From NCBI GenBank assembly GCA_029906195.1, contig JARWSJ010000001.1, forward strand, positions 868,001 to 932,000: DNA of 64,000 nucleotides, read 5' to 3'. The translations under genes and the position numbers were made by a program. The stretch is from Chitinophagaceae bacterium 26-R-25. GTDB lineage: Bacteria > Bacteroidota > Bacteroidia > Chitinophagales > Chitinophagaceae. The notes under the pieces are model-generated. The model was not told where the DNA came from. It saw only the letters and a program-made list of their open reading frames with translations, and searched no databases. Below are positions 27,908-37,800 of the stretch, one piece after another. Position 1 is the first letter of the stretch, and each line of letters starts with the position of its first letter.

Positions 27908-29035
27908 ATGAAATTTAGCGTAATCGGTCTTGCCATTTTATTGCCTTGCACATTGCTTGCACAAAAAGCAGAATTTACTGTCAGCGGAAGAGTAGGAAAT
28001 GTTGACGCGCCTGTAAAGGCTTATCTGTCCTATCGCCAGGGTACTCAAGCAATCCTGGATTCTTCCGGAATTATAAAGGGCAAATTTGCATTCAAAGGAA
28101 GCATTGAAGAGCCAATACAGGCAACGATATTTTTTAGTTACCTCGGCGATGGAACCAGGGGGAAGAACGTACATCGAAAAACTATTTACCTGGAACCGGG
28201 CAACATAAAAGTGAATGGCAAAGATTCTCTTACAACAGCCAAAATATCCGGGAACATTAATGAGGATTATGAAAATCTCACACTGGTGTTAAAACCTTCC
28301 ACAGACAAGATGGATGCGTTCATGGCTGATTACCGCGCATTGCCACAAGAGAAACAAAAAGACAAGGCTGTTCGTGCCGAACTGGATAAAAAATACAATG
28401 CGATTGATGAAGAGCAAAAGAACGCCTACACTACATTTATCAAAGCTCATCCCGGTAGTGTGGTAAGTCTTGATGCCCTGAAGAAATTCGGCGGCTCTAT
28501 TCCTGACTACGCTGTCGTGGCTCCGCTGTATAAATCATTTTCAGAAAGCGTAAAAAACAGCAAAGCTGGTAAAGACTATGCCGCAACGCTTGACAAGATG
28601 GAAAAAACTGCCGTTGGGGCTGTGGCACCAGAGTTCACGCTGAATGATACTTTGGGAAATCCTGTAAAGCTATCCAGCTACCGTGGAAAGTATGTACTGG
28701 TTGATTTTTGGGCATCATGGTGCGGTCCATGCCGCGCGGAAAACCCCAATGTGGTGAAGTCGTACGCGAAATTTCACGACAAGGGATTTGACATTTTGGG
28801 CATCTCTCTCGATACTGAAAAAGAGAAGCAAAATTGGTTGAACGCAATCAAAAAAGATGGACTAACCTGGCAACAGGTGTCCGATCTTAAAGGATGGAAC
28901 AATGAAGTTGCCCAACTCTATTCTATCAGAGCCATTCCGCAAAATGTATTGCTCGACCCAAGCGGTAAAATCATCGCAAAGAACCTCAGAGCAGAAGCAT
29001 TGGAAGAGAAACTCGCCGAACTGTTTCCACTTTAA
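27908..29035 (+). CDS. TlpA-like periplasmic thiol-disulfide oxidoreductase with DUF4369 domain
   Basis: A 375-residue exported protein (signal peptide ending TLLAQKAEF). Residues about 22-130 form a DUF4369-type beta domain (FTVSGRVGNVDAPVKAYLSY, IYLEPGNIKVNG). A charged helical linker follows (about 130-230), then an AhpC/TSA-TlpA thioredoxin domain (about 235-375) with C272-G-P-C275 in WASWCGPCRAENP and the cis-Pro in RAIPQNVLLD. It should reduce or rearrange disulfides in the periplasm. It is the fifth gene of the sigma-regulated SusCD operon, so thiol chemistry is likely part of using the imported substrate or of maturing the receptor. Confidence 0.93.
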   Translation: MKFSVIGLAILLPCTLLAQKAEFTVSGRVGNVDAPVKAYLSYRQGTQAILDSSGIIKGKFAFKGSIEEPIQATIFFSYLGDGTRGKNVHRKTIYLEPGNIKVNGKDSLTTAKISGNINEDYENLTLVLKPSTDKMDAFMADYRALPQEKQKDKAVRAELDKKYNAIDEEQKNAYTTFIKAHPGSVVSLDALKKFGGSIPDYAVVAPLYKSFSESVKNSKAGKDYAATLDKMEKTAVGAVAPEFTLNDTLGNPVKLSSYRGKYVLVDFWASWCGPCRAENPNVVKSYAKFHDKGFDILGISLDTEKEKQNWLNAIKKDGLTWQQVSDLKGWNNEVAQLYSIRAIPQNVLLDPSGKIIAKNLRAEALEEKLAELFPL

Positions 29036-29376
29036 TAACAAAAGAAGGTAGTATAAAAACAATCTGAGACTTAAGAAAGTGTTATCGAAAAACATTTTCT
29101 TAAGTCATCAGCTAGTAGTTGCCGGTAAGTTGAACACACAATACCAATCATAAACCGATGTCGTTTCGCTAAGAGCCTTGAAGAATTGAAAGAATGTTGC
29201 TTGTCATCCCGAGGCACGAGGGATCTGGGTCTGACATTAACATGCAGCCTGAGCAAACACTCAGATCCCTCCTTCGTCGGGATGACAAGCAGTCTTTCTT
29301 TCCGGGCTATGGGACATCATGAAAATGAGAAATATTCTTAAGGAACGACATTGAATCATAAACAAACAGTATTAAA
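29036..29376. other. Intergenic region with a REP-like inverted repeat
   Basis: A 341-bp gap between the two thioredoxin-family genes. Its centre is the inverted repeat at 29199-29290; I see no coding sequence and no clear promoter for the next gene. Confidence 0.5.
29199..29290. repeat. Imperfect inverted repeat of the GTCATCCCGA type
   Basis: Arms of about 32 nt (29199-29230 and 29258-29290) begin GCTTGTCATCCCGA and end TCGGGATGACAAGC, with about five mismatches and a 27-nt loop. The inner part reads GAGGGATCT / AGATCCCTC. Elements of this sequence type recur in intergenic spaces of many Bacteroidota genomes, in my recollection. It can form a long hairpin on either strand. Confidence 0.85.
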
Positions 29377-30639
29377 ATGAACATAAACAAAATCAGGAAA
29401 TCTATTGGTGTCATCCTCGTAGCCCTGGGTTCTTCTTTCGCTACGAATGCGCAGGGTATTGAATTTGAGCACGACCTCGATTCTGCCCTTGCAAAAGCCA
29501 AAGCGGAAAACAAAATTGTATTCGTGGACTTCTATACATCCTGGTGCGCTCCCTGCAAAACACTTGCGCAGGAAGTGTTTCCTGTTGAGAAAGTGGGTAC
29601 TTTTTTCAACAAGCAATTTATTAACTGCAAAGTGCAATGTGATGATAAAGGAAAAGGAGTGAAGCTGGGAGAGAAATACCAGGTCAATGCATATCCTACG
29701 CTTATGTTTGTGGACAAGAATGGTGAATTGATCCATTCAGCAGCTGGAGGCACTTCTCCGGATGGCTTGATAGAATTGGCGAAAATTGCACTGAGCCCCG
29801 ACAAAAATTTATTATCGCTGATCAAGGAATGGAACAGTGGTAATAGGGAAGAGGAGTTTGTTCGCAAGTATTTCAGATCGCTTAAATCTGCGTATCGCAA
29901 TGAAAAAGCAAATGCAGACTTCGAGACTTATTTCAATAATTTGAAGAAAGAGGAGAAGGCGAAAAAAAATATTTTCGAACTGGCAAACTATATCAAAGTA
30001 TCGCCATTCACTCCTGTATTTAATTATATTGAAGACAACAAGAAAGACTACTACAAAACTGTTGGCCGTACAGAAACAGACAAATACATTGCTGATTCCT
30101 ATCTCTGGTATTTGAAAGGTATGATCAATAAAGAGACGAGAAAAGAATATGAAATTGCAAAGGCAAAATTTAAGGCCAAAAAATATCCTTATTATGACGA
30201 GTATGCTATGTTCTACAGCGCCTTTGAAGTACAGGATAGCACCGGCGATTATAACGTTAAGGAATACATGAAGCGTGGCACCGCGTTCCTTGACAAATAC
30301 GGGAAGAATAACGATAGCTATACGCTTGCTTTGACTTCCTTATTGGGAAATTGTACAGGACGGCGAGACGCTGGCATTGACGGCATAAAATGGATGGAAG
30401 ATCTTTTGGCAAGGAACCGCAACCCCGAATACCTCGATACATATTTCTATATTCTTTGGAGAAATTTCCATTTTGAAAAAGCCCTGCAAGTAGGCGATGA
30501 GATCCGGAACAATCTTGTTCGCGAGAACAAGCCAACGAAGAGGATCGATTCTCAGATTACAATGATAACTGAGTATAGAGATAAGCTTGCTAAAAAAGAC
30601 GCAGACAATAAGACCAAAGAAGTTAGTACTTCCAATTGA
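29377..30639 (+). CDS. Periplasmic thioredoxin-family protein with long helical C-terminal domain
   Basis: A 420-residue exported protein (signal peptide ending SFATNAQG). The N-terminal third is a thioredoxin domain: VFVDFYTSWCAPCK with C57-A-P-C60, then YQVNAYPTLMFVDKNGELIHS with the cis-Pro. Residues about 145-420 are helical and Lys/Tyr rich, TPR-like in spacing. It looks like the Bacteroidota thioredoxin-plus-helical-repeat proteins. It ends at a strong terminator (30705-30734). It may be the last gene of the SusCD locus or separately transcribed, as a 340-bp repeat-bearing gap precedes it. Disulfide reductase or isomerase activity is likely. Confidence 0.85.
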   Translation: MNINKIRKSIGVILVALGSSFATNAQGIEFEHDLDSALAKAKAENKIVFVDFYTSWCAPCKTLAQEVFPVEKVGTFFNKQFINCKVQCDDKGKGVKLGEKYQVNAYPTLMFVDKNGELIHSAAGGTSPDGLIELAKIALSPDKNLLSLIKEWNSGNREEEFVRKYFRSLKSAYRNEKANADFETYFNNLKKEEKAKKNIFELANYIKVSPFTPVFNYIEDNKKDYYKTVGRTETDKYIADSYLWYLKGMINKETRKEYEIAKAKFKAKKYPYYDEYAMFYSAFEVQDSTGDYNVKEYMKRGTAFLDKYGKNNDSYTLALTSLLGNCTGRRDAGIDGIKWMEDLLARNRNPEYLDTYFYILWRNFHFEKALQVGDEIRNNLVRENKPTKRIDSQITMITEYRDKLAKKDADNKTKEVSTSN

Positions 30640-30704
30640 GAAATTGTTTCATACCGGATGAAACAACAGCAGCACGCATTCTTTTTCTCATGTGTAATAT
30701 AAGA

Positions 30705-30734
30705 AGGAGGCTATAATGGCCTCCTCTTTTTTTT
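30705..30734 (+). terminator. Intrinsic terminator of the SusCD-thioredoxin locus
   Basis: A 7-bp stem (AGGAGGC / GCCTCCT) with a 7-nt loop is followed, after one C, by eight T residues, 65 nt after the stop of the thioredoxin gene. Confidence 0.9.
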
Positions 30735-30804
30735 GAAAATTATTTGAGAACAAAAGGGTTGGTTGCAATGTCGTTTAGTTAAGAATATTGGCTCACATTC
30801 ACTT

Positions 30805-30874
30805 CAATGGGCTTCGACAAGCTCAGCCTGACAGCGCGAACGGAGTGTCAGGCTGAGCTTGTCGAAGCCCATTG
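30805..30874. repeat. Perfect 29-bp inverted repeat (GCTTCGACAAGCTCAGCC type)
   Basis: Arms 30805-30833 and 30846-30874 are perfect reverse complements over 29 bp, with a 12-nt loop. The core GGCTTCGACAAGCTCAGCC is a sequence recalled as common in intergenic space of many bacteria. It lies between convergent genes, 11 nt from the stop of the minus-strand gene. A perfect stem of this length implies recent origin or active maintenance. Confidence 0.95.
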
Positions 30875-30885
30875 GGTTGTAAATT

Positions 30886-31830
30886 CTATTGCTTGAAAAA
30901 CCTCGTAGAGTAAGAACCCGTTCCCTGGGCAAGTTTTAAGAAGTACAGACCTCTACTTAGCATGGAAACATCAATATTAACGCTCTGATTATCGGAGGTC
31001 AATGTTTTGACCAACTGGCCATAAGTATTGAAAATCGAAATCTGCGCGGGGCCAGATGAAAGTAGCGTGATCGTCATAGAATTGTTGACCAGCGTAGGTT
31101 TTACAGAGAATGTTTCTGTTTGAGGTGAATTAACGGCCACGACTTTACTGAAAACATATTTACTGTCGCGATCAACCATCTTCAGGCGATAATACCGATT
31201 GCCGTTCAATTTATTGCGATCGATGAATGAGTATGAATAACCGCCTCCAGCTGGTGCCATCGCGGAAATTGTATCTATTGGGCGCCAGTTAGACGTCTCG
31301 TAATCGGTCGATTCGATTGCAAAGAAATTTACATTCTCCTCGTTTGCTGTTTTCCAATAAAGCCCCACTTCCTGATTTTGTTGTTTGGCCGCTGTAAAAG
31401 AAACGAGGGTTAACGGCAATGGTGCAGCGCCCGCGCCCTGTCCGGTGTTATTAATGTAATAGGGACCCGTAACCGAAAATGAACCTTTTATCGTGTTGGC
31501 AGGAAAGACAAGCTTGGCTCCGGGATTTCCACCAGTAATACTACCGCCGGTATGGACATTCACCGCCGACGCGGCCCCTAAACTAACTTTTGAGCCATTC
31601 GTAAAATCCAGTGTGCCAAAAATATCGAGGTTTCCAATGGTAACCGTGTTGTTGCCCGTTACCGTAACTGTAAATAAGGCATCAATGGTTACATCATCGC
31701 CTGCGTCTGGAACATGCCCGCAACTCCACGTGCCAGCGGTTTCCCAATTTCCGGATTTGGTGGCTTTGCAAGAGCTTGCTTTTGCATAAATGCTAATCAG
31801 CATTAGAAGGATACTAATGGTCTGTTTCAT
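30886..31830 (-). CDS. Secreted protein with type IX secretion (type A) sorting domain
   Basis: A 314-residue exported protein (signal peptide to about 18). The N-terminal part (CKATKSGNWETAGTWSCGHVPDAGDDVTID, in which WxxAxTWxxGxxP is typical) is a G8-like right-handed beta segment of about 110 residues. Then comes a linker with LPLTLVSFTAAKQQNQEVGLYW, the usual pre-sorting-domain module found in Bacteroidota cell-surface proteins, and a C-terminal sorting domain (VNSPQTETFSVKP through ending YSTRFFKQ) for export through PorSS. It should be surface attached or released. No enzymatic motif. It stands alone, convergent with the thioredoxin gene. Confidence 0.85.
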   Translation of the reverse strand: MKQTISILLMLISIYAKASSCKATKSGNWETAGTWSCGHVPDAGDDVTIDALFTVTVTGNNTVTIGNLDIFGTLDFTNGSKVSLGAASAVNVHTGGSITGGNPGAKLVFPANTIKGSFSVTGPYYINNTGQGAGAAPLPLTLVSFTAAKQQNQEVGLYWKTANEENVNFFAIESTDYETSNWRPIDTISAMAPAGGGYSYSFIDRNKLNGNRYYRLKMVDRDSKYVFSKVVAVNSPQTETFSVKPTLVNNSMTITLLSSGPAQISIFNTYGQLVKTLTSDNQSVNIDVSMLSRGLYFLKLAQGTGSYSTRFFKQ

Positions 31831-32322
31831 GGGTCAATGTTGTTTAGGTAAGGGTTCGTATTTTCCGAAAGCTAAAATAGTAAATATTTTATGTCTTTGC
31901 GGTTTTGTGTAAACGTTAGTTTAGTAAATGTACGACAAAGTAAAATAAATAATAATTTTACGACTACCAATATGCGACGAACTATTTTGTTCAAAATATT
32001 TTCGAAACCCTAACAAAATCGGAGAGGCTGGCAGCCGAAGTACTTAAGAATGCAGGAGAAGAAAAGGAGACAATTCAGTTAGCTGGACTTGTCCGAACAA
32101 ACCGGGATTTTTTGGAACTATGGTTGCGATGTATTTATCTGCCGGGAGTGTTATAGAAACATCCAGTTTTTTGAATAACAGCTATTTGTGATTATAGATC
32201 AGATGTCCATTCCTGCGTTCATAGAAAAATTATGGGTCTTTGAACCCTCTGCGCGATTGCTTGTTAGTGCAATAGAAAGCCATGATTGCATTAACCGCAA
32301 GGCTGACACAAAACTGATCGAT
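31831..32322. other. Divergent intergenic region, 492 bp
   Basis: This lies between the secreted protein (minus) and the DUF1254 gene (plus). The first 150 bp are very AT rich and probably hold the minus-strand promoter. A start-less open stretch at about 31974-32154 reads like degraded coding sequence (ERLAAEVLKNAGEEKETIQ) that I cannot assign. Confidence 0.35.
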
Positions 32323-33816
32323 ATGAAAAAAGTATGTCTCCTTTTGGTAATTACCTATTTCTTCGCGCATTGCAACCCGCCCGTGACAAATAACACGCCT
32401 GCATCTTCGCCCGATTCGGTGAAAACCGTTAGTAGCAGGGATAGCGTGCAAAATCTGCCGCCGGGGCCCGACCTTAAAATGAAAATTACGGCTGAGTATG
32501 CTGCATCTGTGGCCAGAGAGGCCTATTTCTGGGCATGGCCGATGGTAAATATTTACAATCGCCGCCTGGCTTTTGCACAAGTGCCCGAGCAGGGACGTAC
32601 GGGCGGACTGGTTCCCGCCGCACCCTTAAACAGGCTTTCCATGCTGAGCAATTATGTCGAACCCATGGAACGCATAGTCGCATGCCCCAACCAGGATGTG
32701 GTGTATGGAGGAGGTATTGCTGCTTTCGACAAAAGCCCTGTAGTGCTGCAGGTACCTGAGTTTGGTAACCGTTTCTGGGTGTATCAGATAGTGGATCTGC
32801 GGACAGATGGCTTCGCCCAGCTAGGTGCCATGTACGATTCGAAACCAGGCTTCTATCTTTTGGTAGGCCCCGATTGGAACGGTAAAGTGCCTGATGGCAT
32901 TAGTAAAGTCTTTCATTGTCCAACCAATACCGGATTCATTGTACCCCGTGTTTTTCTCTCTGATGCGCCGGGAGACCTGGCCGAAGTGCAAAAACTCACG
33001 CAGGGTATTAACATGTATCCGTTTGTCGAGTATGACGGCAAAATGAAGACAAAGGACTGGACAACCTTACCAAATTTACCTGCCCCTCCCGGAAGCAGTG
33101 AAGAAGTTCATTGGGTATTTCCTGAAAAGTTTTTTGATGAGTTGCCGGCCGTATTGAAAGACGCACCTCCGCTTCGCGGTGAAGAGGCTCGCTATGCCCA
33201 GGTGCTTGCTGTGATAGACGCAGCAAATAAAGATCCTAAAATAAAAGAGGCGATGGTAAAAGCTGCTAAAGAAACCGAAGAGCAAATTGTGAAACCTGTT
33301 TTTGAGTTTCGTAACTGGGGTGTTCAATTGCCATATCATTGGGGTACAATGTTGAACGGCGCTACCTTCGGAACCGATTATTTTACCCGAACAGCCGTTG
33401 CCAAATCTAACATACTGGTTAACGCACCTAAGGAAACAAGATATTTTTACCAGGACCTCGATTCTGTTGGTGGCCGCCTTAACGGAGCGAATAAATACAC
33501 AGTAACTTTTGCAAAGGGTCAAACACCGCCGGTAAATGGCTTTTGGTCGCTCACCCTTTACAATCGTTTCCACTTTTTTGAACCCAATGAAATCAAACGT
33601 TATTCTTTGGGCACCAAAAATCAATCCATGAAATTCAATGCGGATGGTTCGCTTACACTATTTGTGCAGTCAATTGCTCCCGCAGAGGAATGGAAAAACA
33701 ACTGGCTGCCTTCACCAAAGAAAGGAGAGTTCTCGCTTTACATCCGCGCTTACGGACCGAAGGATGAAACGATAAACGGCACCTGGACACCTCCTGCGGT
33801 CGCGAAGGTGAAGTGA
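32323..33816 (+). CDS. DUF1254/DUF1214 domain lipoprotein
   Basis: A 497-residue protein. I place the start at 32323 because it gives a lipoprotein signal (VCLLLVITYFFAHC); an upstream in-frame ATG adds 45 residues with no sense. Residues about 55-190 fit DUF1254 (AREAYFWAWPMVNIYNRR, CPNQDVVYGGGIAAFDKSPVVL) and about 385-497 fit DUF1214 (VNGFWSLTLYNRFHFFEPN, RYSLGTKNQSMKFNADGSL). Proteins of this two-domain type are widespread, usually exported, and without agreed function. The following gene starts within 40 nt, so the two may be co-transcribed. Confidence 0.88.
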   Translation: MKKVCLLLVITYFFAHCNPPVTNNTPASSPDSVKTVSSRDSVQNLPPGPDLKMKITAEYAASVAREAYFWAWPMVNIYNRRLAFAQVPEQGRTGGLVPAAPLNRLSMLSNYVEPMERIVACPNQDVVYGGGIAAFDKSPVVLQVPEFGNRFWVYQIVDLRTDGFAQLGAMYDSKPGFYLLVGPDWNGKVPDGISKVFHCPTNTGFIVPRVFLSDAPGDLAEVQKLTQGINMYPFVEYDGKMKTKDWTTLPNLPAPPGSSEEVHWVFPEKFFDELPAVLKDAPPLRGEEARYAQVLAVIDAANKDPKIKEAMVKAAKETEEQIVKPVFEFRNWGVQLPYHWGTMLNGATFGTDYFTRTAVAKSNILVNAPKETRYFYQDLDSVGGRLNGANKYTVTFAKGQTPPVNGFWSLTLYNRFHFFEPNEIKRYSLGTKNQSMKFNADGSLTLFVQSIAPAEEWKNNWLPSPKKGEFSLYIRAYGPKDETINGTWTPPAVAKVK

Positions 33817-33851
33817 TGTGTTGCCAAAATTTTAATCATAAAGAAATAACA

Positions 33852-34616
33852 ATGAAAGAACTTTATGCATTCGCTTCGTCTCCAAAATGCTGTCAGCTGA
33901 AGACAATCATTATAAAGAAAAAAGGAGTTGTGCTGCTTTTTTTCTTTGTGCTTGTTGGCGCTTCTGTGTTTGCACAAAGTGCATCAAAACGGGGATATGT
34001 TGGCGTTTCGGTTCCTGTTATTGTAAACAATTCTGAAGCACTTTATTATCAACTCGGATCTCCAAAACATCCAACAGGAACGGCTGTAAGTTATGGAGTG
34101 AATATTAATTATACCCAACCGTTCCTTAAAAACTTTTATGCAAGGGCTTCTATCGGCTACTTTAGACAAGCATTCAATCTTCTACGTCCGTTTCAATACC
34201 ATACACCTGATGGAACCAAACCTCTTTATCACACAAAAAAATATTTCTACGATAATTTAATTTCAGGGATTGCCATTGGCTATAAAAGAACTCTCGATAA
34301 ACAATATTCAATCAATGCTGATGTTTGTTACAATCATTTAAGTTCATTTCGTCAGAAATATATCGCCACAGAAAACCAGGCCTATCAGGTAAATAAAGAA
34401 TCTTTTTCTCCGGGACATTTTATATCCCTTAATATAGGATCGGAAAGAGTTTTGAATGAAAAGTTTTCAATTGGCTTTAATGTTTGTGTGCCTGTTTATA
34501 CCAAATGGAACAATGATGAAATGTTCTACAAATTCGAATATTCAGATAAAAGCCAACAGATAGCTAAAACGAAGTTTTCATTGGGAATGGGGTTGTCTTG
34601 TTTTTTTCACCTCTGA
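33852..34616 (+). CDS. Outer-membrane beta-barrel protein, hypothetical
   Basis: A 254-residue exported protein. An N-terminal extension precedes a signal sequence that ends SVFAQSA. The mature part alternates aromatic and small residues in strand-like runs (YGVNINYTQPFLKNFYARASIGYF, NLISGIAIGYKRTLDKQYSINADVCY) and ends FSLGMGLSCFFHL, as in small outer-membrane barrels. The start at 33852 is chosen over a GTG that overlaps the previous stop because it gives a better leader. The function is unknown; it may act with the DUF1254 lipoprotein encoded 35 nt upstream. Confidence 0.65.
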   Translation: MKELYAFASSPKCCQLKTIIIKKKGVVLLFFFVLVGASVFAQSASKRGYVGVSVPVIVNNSEALYYQLGSPKHPTGTAVSYGVNINYTQPFLKNFYARASIGYFRQAFNLLRPFQYHTPDGTKPLYHTKKYFYDNLISGIAIGYKRTLDKQYSINADVCYNHLSSFRQKYIATENQAYQVNKESFSPGHFISLNIGSERVLNEKFSIGFNVCVPVYTKWNNDEMFYKFEYSDKSQQIAKTKFSLGMGLSCFFHL

Positions 34617-34694
34617 AACAAGATTAAGCACTTGTCACCTGAATATCGTGTGGTGATTTACGTAATGTGCCGCATTTTTTTTACTCGTTCATAA

Positions 34695-34702
34695 TAAATT
34701 TG
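34695..34702 (+). promoter_or_regulatory. Bacteroidota -7 promoter element before the IPT/FG-GAP gene
   Basis: TAAATTTG matches TAnnTTTG; the start codon lies 158 nt downstream, implying a long leader. A -33 element is not clear. Confidence 0.3.
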
Positions 34703-34860
34703 ATGTCGTTACAACTGATTGATAAATAAGGTACGGCAAACAGAGATCAGCTGTGTGGCCGCACGATTAATGGATTGCAGTAAAGATCGTGTGTGGCAGG
34801 CAGTGGCTAATTTGGAATAATTTATTTATATTAGAAGACAAACCTTTTAGACCTAGTTTT

Positions 34861-37800
34861 ATGAGTCCCCTCAGTAACTTCTCAAAAAAATTATTGGTTT
34901 TTGTTCTGTTCTTTTTTGTTAAATCAGTTTTTGCCCAACCTGTGATTTCCTCTTTTACGCCTACGGCTGCCAGTTATGGCACAAGCGTGCAAATCAAAGG
35001 AACAGCTTTTTCAAACGCAACAGCCGTAAGCTTCGGAGGCAGGAGTGCACTTTCCTTTAAGGTGATATCGGACACTGAAATTGTTGCGCAGGTAGCTGAC
35101 GGCGGGAGCGGAAACGTGGTTGTGTCTGTATCCGGCATTTCGGGAGCAGCAAGCGGGTTTATTTATATTGCTCCTCCGGTAATCAATTCTTTTGCACCAG
35201 CGTATGGCGAAACAGGCGCTACCGTAACAATAACCGGAAATAATTTTAGCAGCGATCCTGCATCCAACATAGTATATTTTGGCGGCGCAAGGGCAGTGGT
35301 GTCAACAGCTTCCGGCACATCGTTAAAAGTTATCGTTCCGGTGGGAGCTACACACCAGCCGATATCTGTCACTACCAATAATCTCACAGGATTTTCCAAT
35401 AATATTTTTGATGTGACATTTCCCGGAGGCGATACCTCATTTTCTGCAAATTCATTTTCTACCAATATTCCTGCTATGGCGGTGGGCAGCTTACCCAGGG
35501 TTTGCCGGGTTGCGGATTTGGATGGAGACGGAAAGCTGGACTTGGCAGTCTTGACCAACGGAAATGACCAGGTAACGGTTTACAAAAATGTATCCGCCGG
35601 GGGCAACATTTCGTTTAATGGAGACAAAGTTGCTCTGACGCTAAACCCGAGCAGCACCTGTTTGCAAATTGCAGACATAGACGGTGATGGTTTGCTGGAT
35701 ATTATTACCTTCACCAGCACCACTAATAACAACGTCATTTCTATTTTCAGGAACAGAAGCAGCAACGGCAAGCTGGTATTTGAAAAGAATATTGATGTAG
35801 TAGCGCCCCTTGCATACTCTGTTCCGAGTACCCTTTCAATAACGGATCTCGATGGAGACGGAATGAATGATTTTTGCTTTGCGGGAGATAAAACTTTTTG
35901 TGCGTTTAGAAATACAGGAAGTCCGGGCAATATTGCTTTTGCCTCCATGCAACAATTTCCCATTTCGCTAAATTCAGGTGACAAATGTACGATTGCAACA
36001 GATTTCGATAACGATGGCAAGAGGGACATCTTAATGGCTCAAAGGTCTTCCAATATCGGCACCTCAGGTACATTAACGGGATTTAGAAATATCAGTACCA
36101 TCGGAACGATTGCATTTGCCGATCAAACTTTATTATATTCCTGGGACGAGGACCCCGCGGCCATTGCCGCTTGTGACCTGAACAATGATGGTAAAGCTGA
36201 CCTCATAACAGCTAATCAATTGAACTATTCCTTCACCTTATTTAAAAATACTTCCACTCCCGGCGCTTTTAAAATAAACCCTTCTGTTCATCACAGCTCG
36301 GGAGGTTCCAATCCTATGTCGCTTGACATCAATGATTTTGACGGAGATGGCATGGCCGATCTCGCTGTTGCCAATAGCATGGACAATACAATGCTTTTCT
36401 TCAAAAACATAACCCGAAGTGACTCAATTATTTTTTCAGGTGGCCGTAATTATAAAACGCAGGGATCCCCGCTTTGCATTGCAAGTGGTGACCTTAGCGG
36501 CGATGGAAGACCCGATATTATTGTAGTGAACAGGAATGACAATACGCTGTCCATCTATAAAAATAGGGTGAGTGCTCCGGTGGTGAAGTCTTTTACACCA
36601 ACCACTGCAGGAACCGGCGCAACTGTTTTTATTTATGGAAAAAATTTCACCGGAACCTCATCGGTGAAGTTTGGAAATATTGAGGCCACTTCTTTTACAG
36701 TAACGGGAGACACTATCATTAAGGCTATTGTAGCAAGCGGAGCATCGGGAAACGTTGCGGTAACAAACACCAATGAAACTGGTGTTAAATCAGGATTTGT
36801 CTTCAGTACTTTGGCGGATGTGACTTCTTTTGATCCTGTAAGGGGCACTACCGGAACGACTGTGACAATTAAGGGAAGTAATTTTTCCAGTGCTACGGCC
36901 GTGAACTTCGGTAAATTTAAAGCCGCGTCATTTACCATTAACAGCGACACCAGCATCACTGCTGTTGTGGGTGACATCGCTCCGGGCATTTCACCTGTGA
37001 GTGTTATAAATGCTACAGGTAAAGATTCTTTGGTTGGATTTTATACCGGCGTTTTCATAACCTCTTTTGCGCCTTCCTCGGGCCCGATAGGCACCACGGT
37101 TACGATAAGCGGCGTTAATTTCAGCACCACTTTGAGCGATAATATTGTTTTTTTTGGCGGCGTAAGGGCACAGGTATTAAGCGCCACAAATACTTCCCTG
37201 GTGGTTAGGGTACCTGCCAATGCTACCTACCAGCCAATTTCTGTGGGCGTAAAAGGTTCGGTGGCATACTCAGCCAGCCCTTTTATTGTAACGTTTGGAA
37301 AAGGTGGCATTCCGCTTACCGACAGTTCATTCAAAAGGCAAACACTTGCAAACGAAGGCTCTATTCTTGTCAACAGTTATCTAAGTGATCTTGATGGAGA
37401 TGGCAAGCTGGATTTGCTATTGGTAAATGTCGCGGAAAGAAGAATCGCCTTCAGGAGGAACACTTCTACGGTTGATTCAATTTCATTTGCATCTGCTACC
37501 ACTATTGATGTACAACCCAATCCTTCAGGCGTATGTGCCGGAGACCTCAATGGCGATGGCAAGCCGGACCTGGCAATTACAATTTCTGCAGGTGGAGGCT
37601 CAAGATTGTCTATATGGACCAATACCAGCACTAATGGCAATATTTCTTTTCAGTTTGAAGGTATTTACCGGATAAGCTGGAACGACTACGAGTATCCCCA
37701 GAATTGCGCAATAAATGAACTTGATGGTGATGGCTTTCCTGATATTGCTGTGATCAACCAGTACGAAACATTTACCATTTATAGTGCAAATCACATCATT

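Noticed and set aside
32188-32322. An upstream ATG for the DUF1254 protein
   Set aside because: It would bury the lipoprotein signal peptide 45 residues inside the protein.
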